Below, in pieces: positions 42,555-52,928 of a stretch of DNA of 64,000 bases. Origin of the DNA: Rosellinia necatrix (Eukaryota; Ascomycota; Sordariomycetes; Xylariales; Xylariaceae). Location of the stretch: assembly GCA_021209875.1 (NCBI GenBank), contig JAGYVD010000008.1, positions 434,001 through 498,000 of the forward strand, written 5' to 3'. Numbering within the stretch: the first letter of the stretch is position 1; the number at the start of each line of letters is the position of its first letter. The notes under the pieces are model-generated. The model was not told where the DNA came from, made no database searches, and was given only the letters and a program-made list of their open reading frames with translations. The translations under genes and the position numbers were made by a program.

Positions 42555-45500
42555 CTAGAACACGGAGCCCTCTCTCGTCTCATCGAAGTTGCATTCTATG
42601 AGCGCCACTGTGTCGCCCTTGGGCCAGAACAGCGTGCCATCGTTGGCTAACACGCATTGCTCCAGGCTCTCCTTCGTCACCCAGATACGGGGGATAAAGT
42701 AGAACCGGTTATAGGGCGCGCCGATGGGAGAATGGAACGTCTTCCCCAGTGGGTATGAACACACCCAGAATTTTCGGTCGACGAAGACCAATCGGCCGCC
42801 TGGGAGGACGCCGAGGGGCATGAGAATATCCGAGACAATATCCTCTGGCAAGGACAGAGCGTCTGCGCCAGGATGGGGCAATGTGCCGTCGTCGTCGTCT
42901 CCTTGCAGTTCCGTCACCGGTAGGATACATAGAGAATTAGACAGATCACGCCGGCGCATAGCGTTGTTGGCGAATAGAAGGATGTAACGGGAATCTTGAG
43001 TGAATATGACGCTCCTGACGGTTCGTGTATTCTGAGTATTCCAGTTTGTAAGTGCCATTGGGGCCAGAGCTTCCGAATTCGATCGCTGTGCCGCTGAGGA
43101 GTAATTCAGGGTCCAGGCTACTTCCATCGTGTCCCATTTGTATGCAGTAATCTCCGTACAGCCACACCGAAGTATGAAACCTGGCCGGGTTGGATGGCAT
43201 AGCCATTTGTCGCGCCCGTCGGCGGCAACATTGGTCTTTGCGACCAGCTTGCCGTCACTGGTAGAACACGCGAACGCGTTTTCCGCCGTCGATATGAGGA
43301 TATACGCTCCGTCGAGGCTGAAAGCCATCTCTTGGACGTTGTGTTCGTCGCGTTGAATTCGCGGCTGGGATAGCGCCGACGATGACGATGCATCCTTCTC
43401 AGAGCCGGGCCTGATCTCCCTCACCTGTACATCGCCGGCGAGATCGGAAAGAGCAACTAGTCGCCCGTCCGGGCTCCATCGGATGCCCGTGACACACATA
43501 TAGTTATAAAACCGGGCGAACGGTTGGCCCTGTATCTCGCCTCTCCGGAAATAGTCCACGTCGCCACCGTCGTATCCGACACAATACGACCGGCCATCAG
43601 GCGACAAGGCAAAAGCAGTGACAGGCTCGGATTTAATAACGCCCCGTTCCTCAGAGACGTTTTGTATTTCCGTCGAGAGTTGGCCCTCGCCGCCACCCTC
43701 GCCGACGGGTTCGTCCGCTTCGAGGAAGCCAGCTGGACCGTCGATTTCCCATGTGTTGACGGTACCGTTGCGAATATCATGCAGCCACCGGCTATCGGCG
43801 CTAAAGGCGAGTTCTGTCACCAGATCGTCGGACGAGATTCGGGCAATGGCTTTGAACGATGCGAAATCCCATACCCAGATAGAACCATTCGGGTTACTAG
43901 TGGCGAAGAGCTTGCCATTGGGGCTCGCAGCCATCTCGTCGGCCACCCACTTCGCCTCGGTATTCTCGTCTGTCACGGGATGCCATTTGAAAATACCGTA
44001 GCCTCGGTATATCCCGACGATATGGCCGGTGACGGGGTTCCAGGCAAACCGATCTACGGCGAACCAGTTTGACGACGGTTGGTTTTGGTCAACCGGCATG
44101 TGCGCTCTTCTGCATTTGTTGATACATCTCCCGTCGCGGAGCCCCCAGACCGACAGCGGCGCGCCCCTATACGACACACCGATTTGGGTCCTGTCTCTAT
44201 TGAAAGCCAGATGCAATGGGCCGTTCGCTATCGCGCCATCGAGATGAGTTTTCTCTTTCAATAGGTCTTGACGCAGAACCTTCCAACCTTCATGAAACTC
44301 GCCACAGTTTATATACCTAACAATATTATCGTCGCCGCCGAGGATCAGCTTTTGGTCGTTGGCAGCGAAGACCAGGGCTTTTGCCTTGACATACGGAGGA
44401 TTCGTCGTCGACGCGAGGAGTTCCCCGGAGCGGGCTGACCAAATCTTCGTGCGCTTCAAGCCGCATGTGCACAGCCTGCCGCCATTGCTACTCAATGCGA
44501 AGGCGGTAACAGGTTCCCCATGTTCAACCACGAGCAGTTCGGCGAAGCTCCAGGAGTCCCAGATGGACACCGAGCCCCTGGCGCCAAGGACCGCGATATA
44601 TTTGCCCACGCAAGTAATCCCCCACGCCCGCACCGCACCCGGTAGGACAAGTTGACAGAGGTTGTTGCCCCAATTCGCGTCGGCGACCCCCGTGACTCTG
44701 ATCTTTGCGTGGCTGTAGAACTGTCTGTGCGTGATGGACTCCGAAGGGCACACGGCCGGGACGGTATAATACAACACGGCCGGGTTGGCCACAATATAGC
44801 TGGCGAATCTGCCCACTAGCTTCGTGAGGTCGACCGCCCACCTTCCCAGAAGTTCGAGGTCGGACGAACGGTGCGCCACAGGGCATGCTGGTGGCCCGTT
44901 GAGACGCTTGATGCTGCGAACAAGTGTCGTCAATGCCTGTGAAGCTTTCAGTAGCACCTCCAGCCGCCCAAGCAGCGCTAGCACATGGATCCAGGCCAGA
45001 ACCCCGGGGCTGCGGAAGACTCTCGTGAGGACGTCGAGGCACTCCGGTGACGAGGGGTCGCCGCGGTCGAGATGGGATGGCCAGTGGACTGCCGAGTAAA
45101 ACATGAACGGTTCGCTCGACCGCAGGGTATCTCTACTCCGCAGCAACCTCCACCGGAGATCCTCATCCTCGAATGCCGAGAGGGCCTTTATGGACAGCTT
45201 CGTGTGAACTTGTTCCGGGTTGGTATGGAACTCGCTCGCCGAGCAGCTGGTAAAATATTCGCGGGCAGTGTGATGAAGCAGAATGACCTTGTCGCTCTCG
45301 TCAACCTGTACGAACTGCCCGCAGGTTTCCTGGACCGTCCGCTTGAGGTCCAGAAAGCCGGAAAATTCGGGCCGTAGTGCCTGAGACAACTCCGCCACGC
45401 TAAGGGGTCGCCGGGCGCAGGTAGACCACTCAAGCAGCACTCTGACGAGTTGCCTATCAGACTTGCGGATGGATTTGACCATGTTACTCTCCATGTGCTG

Positions 45501-47495
45501 GAACATAAGCGTCATGTCGCCGGGGATCTGCTCGAGGGCCGCCCATATGCTCTCCTCCGTGTGGCAGCCCATAATCTCTTCAAGGACGAGGTTCGCCCAG
45601 AGGAAGTTCCCTTCCGACCGGGCCATTATATCCTGCAAGACTTGCTGGCGGAATTCGCCGCTCCCGCGCATATTATCAAGTTCCATCCGAACCAAGAGCT
45701 CGATATCTTTCCGGTTATGCCCCGTCATTGCCTTCCCTATCCTTAACAGGGGAATGCTCCGAGAAAGCCGGCTAAAGCCAATGGATATCGATTCGGTATT
45801 CCTGCTGAAAATCAAGACCCGAATGGGCAATTTATTGGCGAGTGGTCTAAAACAGTCAAGGAATACCGTAGGGGAGTCACACTCGTCCAATGCATCTATC
45901 ACCCAGTATACCGGGCTCGAGAGCTTCAATTCTGACAGCGTTCCTTCGATGGCATTCTTCCAAATCAGGAACGGATCCGACGAGTCCAGCCCCAAGCTCT
46001 CTCTCGAGGAGGAGGCCAGACGCCCTCCAAATCCGGCGTGCGACTCGGCAAGCTGGAGCGCGAGGGACTTGATACAAGAGGCGACCATCCGCTTCGCACT
46101 GTCGGAGTACCTGAACGGGAAGAATTGGCACGACAAGCCTCGGCTTCGCAGGTGATCGACGACGAACGCCGACAGCACCGACTTCCCGTTGGCCGGGGGG
46201 GCACTGTACCACAGCACGGCGGGTTCCGGCGACGACGGCGACGACCCGAGCCACGAGGCGAACCCGTCCTCCTCGAGGAACCACCCGCACGTGCCCGGGG
46301 CCCGACGGCGCCGCAGCGCGTCGTAATCGGCCTCGACCTCGGCGGCGGACGGGCAGTCGCGGAAGAGACGGCGGAAACCAGACGGCTCGGCCGCCGGGCT
46401 CGCGGGCCGGCCGGGGAACCCGACCGTCCCCCGCGGGGTCGGGTGCCGGGAACGCGCCACGAGGGATTTGATCGCGTTTGCGACGGCGACGTAGTTCGGG
46501 TCCGCCGGGCTCGAGAACTTGCAGACGTCGTGATGGTCGGCCAGCAGGGGTCTGGATATCTCCGCCGGGTAGCCCAGGACGGAGGAATCCTTCTCGAGCA
46601 CCATGAGCTTCCCCGGCCCGATCGTGGTCTCCAGCGTCTCGTAGAACGACCAGATCGAGAGCCGCGGGGCGACGTGGCGGAATTGCTCGTTCAGTTCGTC
46701 GATCGCCGGCGAGTTCCTGCCCAGGTCGGCGACGAATAACTTGGGCGAGCGGAAAGACGCGGCGAGGACCTTGTTGAGGGTCCTGGCCAAGTCTGTGCCG
46801 CGATGAGGGGTTGACAGGAATATGATGGCCGACACCGCCTGGGTGACGGGTTGGTAGTTCACATCGTGCTGGCCGAGCAGGCACGCCTTCTTCACAACCA
46901 AGCCGCCCATGCTATGCACGACGAAGATGATCGGGTTCGCGCCGAAGCTCAGGTCTCCTCCCGCGGCATCCCTTCCGAATCCCATCTCAAACAGGAGCTC
47001 CTTGGCGAAGTCCGCGATGCTAGAGACGGATCTCGTCGCGCCACGCCAGTCCGCGTTGTAGCCGAACGTGGATATACGAGCGGCCCCCATGCCGGGCTCT
47101 AGCGGCAGCCACAATTCCGGCCAGAAGAGGGAGGCGTCGTGATTTCTCGACCACGTCTTTCTGCTATGGCCACCCAGGCCATGGACGAAGATTATGTCAG
47201 CGGCCGGACGGTCTGGTTGATGGACGATGTGGAGGCCAAGGCCGGATGCCGACGGGGAGACATTGCGGCTTAAGGAACCCGGGCTGGCCGTGGAGGATAG
47301 GCCGAGCAGTTCGGAGGAAGAGCCCCGTGTAATAGGAGTTTGAGATTGACTCGGGGTTGCTGTCTTCTCAAGTTCATCTGACCTTTCTCTCTGTTGTGAT
47401 CGCTTAGAGCGAAAGCGTTTAAACTTTCAAGTTTAGTAAACTACCATCCGAGCTGTCTTATTTAGGGCGCCGTGGAGAGGAAATTGGCTTACCAT
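42555..47495 (-). CDS. Fungal NLR: alpha/beta-hydrolase, NACHT, WD40-like repeats
   Basis: A 1,623-residue STAND protein. Exon 2 is 47423-42555. The best exon 1 is the single codon ATG at 47495-47493 followed by GTAAGC, giving MFKRFRSKRSQQRERSDELE, and the intron has branch point ACTAAAC. The N-terminal SesB/DUF676 hydrolase (about residues 70-320) has IIFVHGLGGHSRKTW, VVHSMGGLVVKKA with Ser about 172, and HHDVCKFSSP with His about 298. The NACHT domain follows, with P-loop SAPPANGKS (Lys about 415) and Walker B WVIDALDECD (about 505-516). Winged-helix sequences (LLEWSTCARRPLSVAELSQAL) and degenerate WD40 repeats fill the C-terminal 700 residues (SIWDSWS, KIWSARSG, WVWDFASF). Such proteins act in fungal non-self recognition and cell death. 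The ligand and trigger are unknown. The frame is fully intact. Confidence 0.88.
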
Positions 47496-49100
47496 TTTAA
47501 GACTCAAGCCTTATTACACCCCCGCGAGGTACCCCCACAGATTTATTTCCAAGTAAATATGGCCTAACTACCAGACCTAGACTAATCCAAAACAGTGACG
47601 TTTAAGCTTGGTAGGAACTTGAATTTGCAAAGCACATACCATCTGGTTGCTGTGCCGCCATCAGGCATCCCATCCCAGAGACTCAGTTCGCCAAGATTAT
47701 AACCATCAACTACCACCAGGGCCTCAGGCCAGCCTCAGGCCGCCTCAGGCAGAATCCTAGTAGCGGGGTTCAGGCCTGGCACAGCGTCGTATTGGTATGC
47801 ACAATTGTAGTTACGTGTAGGTGGAGATGGTGGGCGGTCGTCCTAGTACTATCTAGTGGCTGAGGAATGCTTTCAACCGATCAACGTCATCATAAAAGAC
47901 ATCCTCTATATTCTTATGGTGGCTCCTGTTCTGTACGGGTGAGTCCATTGGCATCACTTACAAGAAACTTTTATAATTTTAATGCGAGGCAGTCAAAGAT
48001 GGCAAGGCACATCTTCTGTGCCCGCTCATGTACACACTGCATCCAGTCTAGAGCCCAAAGCTAATTAATATCGTCGTCTATAATATGCAGCATAGGCATT
48101 GGCTTTGGTCACAGGAAGTGCCCAATGACGAGAATGCCAGGGTGGGACGACTACACTTGGGGATTTCACTCAGACGATGGTGGGATTTACCATATTGATG
48201 GATTTTGGAGAATACGAGAATACGAGACGACGACTAGTAACATGGAACGGGCGATTGTGTTGATTGTTGCATCGACCTGACCTGAGGCCAGGCTTTCTTC
48301 GCCAAGAACGGAACTGTCATTAGTATATTTGATCCAGCGTTGACCTCTTATAAGCCTGGTGTCAAAAGCTAATTTGATATTCTAGGGCCATGCTTTAGAA
48401 ATCTTCGCAAAACGATTGTTTGTGTTAGTGTCTCTTGAACCGGACGCGGAAATCATCGTCAATTTCGGAAATAATCTTGTATCGCAGTCATCTGCGTACC
48501 CTCCAGGCTGTGGCCTGGACCACTCAAAGGATGCAGAGAACAAACTATATATTGATTGATGGGTGCTAGAATTTATTGTTACGGACCGTCCTTGCTTGAG
48601 TTATATCACGTCTTCCTGGGGCCACACATTGTTAATTCGTGAGGCTCACGGAGGATTCAATAACGCCAAGGTCCTTACCCGTCTCTGCCCGTCCGCTCCA
48701 CATGCTTGTTCCTAGCCTTATCTACATACTCATCAAGTTAGTTGGCTATTTCCACTCTGTTATTCTTTGGTAGTCGGAAGTCGCTATAGTTAAGTCGGTG
48801 TTGATTATTGGCTGGGGAAACGGACGAACCCCTGTACCCTCCACCAGGACCAATACCACACCTTTTTGGCAACATCCCTCGCAGCGCCTCGGCGCTACCA
48901 CTCATCATCGTAGTTACGCACACACTACTTGTAGGTAAAGCCGGAGTGGGAAGGGGGTTTGGGTGAGGGGTTACATCTTTCACGAAACCTTGTAAGGACA
49001 TCACAGCCACTGGACAAGTCCAAGAGTTCGGGCCTTGGGGGGAAAGGGGCGGCAACCACGCCATCTTATTCCGTAGCTTATTTGTTGGTGGTCCCCAGAG
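47496..49100. other. Intergenic region between the NLR and the MFS gene
   Basis: Divergent promoters. A short CCTCAGGC direct repeat lies at about 47719-47752. Several short open frames lack any recognisable domain. No gene is supported. Confidence 0.5.
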
Positions 49101-50711
49101 ATGACCGCTGCAGCCAAGTCAGCAGAGGCGGCGGCTAACGCCGTGGAAGCTGAGGGGCGGGGGGTATTCCGGTCGGCTGGTGAAACTGGCGGCAACAACG
49201 ACGACGACGACGGCGGCGGCGAGCTCCAGCCAAGGCCATATTCGTCCGTCACCCGCCCCCGCCTGAGGCAGCTCCAGCTATTGCTCGGCCTGGCCACCAT
49301 AACCTCGCCGCTCACGGCGACCATCTACTTCCCCCTCCTGCCCCTCCTGCGCGCGCGCTTCGGGACGTCGGCAGAGGCCATCAACCTCACCCTGACCGTG
49401 TATATTATATTTCAGGGCGTGTCCCCCGTCCTCTTCGGACCCCTTTCCGACCGCCACGGCAGGCGGCCGCTGTTCCTGTCGACCCTGCTTCTCTACGTCG
49501 CCGGCAACGTCGGCCTCTCCCTGAACCGGCGGAGCTACGCCGTCCTGCTGGTGCTCCGGGCGGTCCAGAGCCTGGGGGCGAGCGCCGCGTACGCCATCGG
49601 CTTCGGCGTGGTCGCGGACCTGTGCCCCCCGAGCGAGAGGGGGCGCATGTTGGGGCCGATAAGCATGGCGCTCAACCTGGGGGCCTGCGTCGGCCCCGTC
49701 GCCGGCGGGGCGGTGGCGTACAGCAGCCGGGGCTACGCCTGGGTCTTCTACTCGCTCGTCATCGTCGGGGCCGTCCTGCTCGCGGGGGTCGGCCTGTTCC
49801 TGCCCGAGACCGCCAGGAACCTGGTCGGCGACGGCGGCGACCACGCGCGGTATACCAACTGGCAGCTCAGCTGGGTGGGACTCTTCCGGCGGCACATCAG
49901 GCGCGGCGAGCAGGGCGGGCGTGGGATTCGGCACGAGCTTCCGGGGGAACGCGTGAGAGAGCCCGCGAGCCGGAAATATACGTTCGGTATCTTCCTGGCC
50001 TGCTTCCGCATCATTTTCTATAAAGATACCGTCCTCGCTCTCTGGATGCACGGCTCCTTCTACGTCGTCGACTATGCCTTCGTCGCCGCGTTGCCCGACA
50101 TATACGCCGGCTACCATTTCAACGAGCTCTACATCGGTTTGGCGTATCTCCCCCGGGGCGTAGGTATCATTCTCGGCAGTTATTTCACCGGCAGGGCAAT
50201 GGACCGCAGCTACCGGGCCACCGCGAGAGAGATGGGATGGTCGGCCGAGAAGGCGACGGGAGATGACCTCTTCCGTTTCCCCATCGAGACGGCCCGCACG
50301 CGCGGGAGTTACTGGATGCTGGCCGTGTCGACCGCGACCATGGTCGGCTACGGCTGGGCTGTGAATTTCAGTGCCCACGTCGCCATCGCGCTCGTACTGC
50401 AGTTCCTTCAGGGGTTTTGGGGCACCTTCTTCTACACGACATATAGTACTTTACTCGTAGATTCGTTTCCCCAAAGTCCGAGCACGGCAGCCGCCACCAC
50501 GAGCATCACACGCACCGCCATGGCCGCCGCGGGCGTGGCGATACTGCAGCCTCTGCTGGACGCGGCGGGGAAAGGGTGGTATTTCACGGCTCTGGGGCTC
50601 TGGAGCGGCACGCTGGGCTGCGCGGCTGTTTTCGTGCTGCGGAAGAATGGGATGGCATGGAGACGACGGCGTAACAAATTAGACCCAAACGAAAGTAGCA
50701 GTAGCACCTAG
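49101..50711 (+). CDS. MFS exporter, DHA1 drug:H+ antiporter type
   Basis: Single exon of 536 residues with about 12 predicted membrane helices. A hydrophilic N-terminus (about 55 residues, with an Asp run from a GAC repeat) precedes helix 1 (QLLLGLATITSPLTATIYFP). The major-facilitator motif A is GPLSDRHGRRPLF in loop 2-3. The motif C region reads LGPISMALNLGACVGPVAGG, typical of 12-helix DHA1 exporters such as the Qdr/Aqr1 group. The central loop (about residues 250-290) is basic. Substrates of this group include drugs, polyamines and toxic acids, and none can be assigned here. No biosynthetic genes adjoin it. Start ATG 49101 is the first in frame. Confidence 0.9.
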   Translation: MTAAAKSAEAAANAVEAEGRGVFRSAGETGGNNDDDDGGGELQPRPYSSVTRPRLRQLQLLLGLATITSPLTATIYFPLLPLLRARFGTSAEAINLTLTVYIIFQGVSPVLFGPLSDRHGRRPLFLSTLLLYVAGNVGLSLNRRSYAVLLVLRAVQSLGASAAYAIGFGVVADLCPPSERGRMLGPISMALNLGACVGPVAGGAVAYSSRGYAWVFYSLVIVGAVLLAGVGLFLPETARNLVGDGGDHARYTNWQLSWVGLFRRHIRRGEQGGRGIRHELPGERVREPASRKYTFGIFLACFRIIFYKDTVLALWMHGSFYVVDYAFVAALPDIYAGYHFNELYIGLAYLPRGVGIILGSYFTGRAMDRSYRATAREMGWSAEKATGDDLFRFPIETARTRGSYWMLAVSTATMVGYGWAVNFSAHVAIALVLQFLQGFWGTFFYTTYSTLLVDSFPQSPSTAAATTSITRTAMAAAGVAILQPLLDAAGKGWYFTALGLWSGTLGCAAVFVLRKNGMAWRRRRNKLDPNESSSST

Positions 50712-51882
50712 GATAGGGCTCTTTGATCAATTTTACTAACGAGGTTTCTGGCCCTGCCTAGGACAATATAAATAGATATTAACCAGCTAGGTTGCATTTT
50801 GCAAAAGGTGATGGTGGTCTTCTTTGTGTGTGTAGCACTGAGTTTCGCTGCCCGTCGCGAGGAGATCACCTTGATAAGATGCCCTGCAAAGAAATTACTT
50901 TCCTCACTAATTTTCCCAGAGCATAACTTAACTTAATATATAAAGGTTTGGCGTGCTACTTATAAGTTAATTATAAACCGCTTGACCAGGGCTCTTTCTG
51001 ATGTTGGTTGGATAGAATACGGATTCATGAATCGCACTTAATTGTCCTTCATCAAATCTCTTGCATGTTTAGGGCGCCCGCAAGAACTTGGGCGATGCCG
51101 ATAATCACAGGCTGACGAAATCTTAGTTCCATGACAGATATTCAATTCGCAAGTCGCATTTGGAACCAACTGTATCCAGACTTCCACCAATTATGTGACA
51201 AGCCAACGACATCTATCACCTGGGGCCAATTTCTTAATTTCTTACACGCATCGAAGAGAGCAGAAGACATACCGAACCTCACTGCTTGACTACAGCGGAG
51301 GAGAATAAGCAAACTCCTCTCATCAACCCTTTTACTTAGTGAAACGGCCTCACGACACGAAGTAGTGTTTGCGCGTAGCTGCAGCACTCCCACACGAGCA
51401 TTACATCTTGAAAAGATTGAATAGGCTACTTATTGCGCTGTAGAGAATATAGTGCGAAATCCAAACGTTATCTAAGGTACACATCGACGGCAGCGAGAAT
51501 GACAAGGAGAACACAAAGTTCTCATATGCAGAGCTGCTTCTAACACCTATTTAGTCACGATTCCCGCTTTCTTTCTTTTCTTTCTATTTTTTTCACCATC
51601 TTTTTTTCTATTTTTTTCTACTTTATTTTTTATTTTAATTTTTTTTTTGGCCTACTCGCTGGCAAGACGGTTCCGTCTAAACCCCGCTACAAGAGGCCTC
51701 GTTTGGCTATTTTGGATCGAGTCGTGGCAGCAAACATGCCGCGATCAGTGAGCGCCTTCGATGACCTGCGGAGGTTGTGCCGAACAGCAAGAGGGATTAT
51801 TAGCGACTAACACGCGAAAAAAAAAAAAACAGTATTCCGGGGTTCCGCAATGCCCGATGACGGGCTGTCAGCTTCTTAGCGT
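50712..51882. other. Intergenic spacer
   Basis: AT-rich part near 50900-51120, an unrecognised minus-strand open frame of 83 codons at 51142-51393 that I do not trust as a gene, and a T-rich tract with interspersed A at about 51575-51648. Confidence 0.5.
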
Positions 51883-52928
51883 TCAGGGGAACGAGTACCG
51901 CCTCTGCACCGAGGCGCGGCGCGCGGGCGGCGCCGCTCCCGTCGGCTCCGCGATCTCTATCCCGCCCAGGAACTTGAGCAAGTCGGTGCCCCTCGCGGGT
52001 TCCAGATAGCCCGTCGGGGCTATCGTGGTGTCCGGGGATGTTCTGATTTCCAGGGCGTCCTGGACGTCGTCCTCCCTCCACAGGAGAAAAGAGGGCGACG
52101 ACGGGTCCGGGGTCCGGGTCCGGGTCCGGGTCCACGCCCGTCCTGCGCCATGCGGCGACGCGAAATCGCTTCGGCGAACCCCCGTACGTGAAATCCATGC
52201 CGACGCGGACGTCGTCCTCTGAGAACTGATAATACGTACATGTCAGTCTTAATAGCCGACGGCCCATGGTGGTGGTGGTGGTGGTGGTGGTGGGGGAAAT
52301 CACCCCTGGGATGCTCATGACGGCCGAAGGGCCGACCCTCTTCACGAAGATAGCATACGTCCCACCGCCACACCTTCCTAGGTAGAGGCTATACGCATCG
52401 GGGAGCGTCCAGTTATCCGGGCCACCCCTGCGAATCCAAACCGTCTGTGTGCCGGGCTAGAGCTTGCAGGTCAGGTTTTGCTCAAAACTCGTGTCCTGTG
52501 GGGGGCAACACACCGACCCCCCAGCCCTCCCCGCTGGCCGTGAGCATCAGCTATTGGCAATTTGTGATTAGACGCTTGGAAGTGCGCAAGGCTTCCTTAA
52601 CACAACATACAAACATCCCCACGGGGTTGGCCGGATGGAGCCATCTCGCCCCGATGAAGATCCATCTTATCTTTGCCATGGCTTCCATCAATACAGTATC
52701 CGTCGCGAAGACGGCGTCACAGAACCCGACATGATGTCGCCGCTGGTGTTTCGGTGGCTTTGGCCACATTACCGCACACAGGCCAGGCCCCAAGAGCGTT
52801 GCCATGATGCGGTTAAAGTCGGCCGGTGGTAGAGCGCGGGGGACATGCGATATCCGAACGACAAGGCCGGCCCGAAAACTCTGCTCATAGAACTGGTACA
52901 TCGAAAAATCTCCGCTTTCCGTAACCAT
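51883..52928 (-). CDS. Hypothetical protein, two exons, one-base frameshift
   Basis: Exon 1 (52928-52611) gives 106 residues starting MVTESGDFSMYQFYEQSFRA and ending PANPVGMF at a GTATGT donor. Exon 2 starts at 52444 after an ACACAG acceptor, in phase, with TVWIRRGGPDNWTLPDAYS. It continues YAIFVKRVGPSAVM, a Thr run from a GGT repeat, FSEDDVRVGMDFTYGG and a DP hexanucleotide repeat. In that repeat a run of four G (52109-52112), where the other units have three, shifts the frame. With three, it reads SSPSFLLWREDDVQDALEIRTSP to a stop at 51883, 292 residues. I recognise no family. The coherent reading on both sides of the shift and the good splice sites support a real gene. The repeat region is also the likely mutational hot spot. 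Confidence 0.55.
52265..52293. repeat. (GGT)n repeat coding for threonines
   Basis: Nine or so GGT units (ACC on the coding strand) within the hypothetical gene. Confidence 0.85.

Noticed and set aside
49278..50378. 366-codon frame opposite the MFS gene
   Set aside because: Hydrophilic antisense shadow of a membrane protein.
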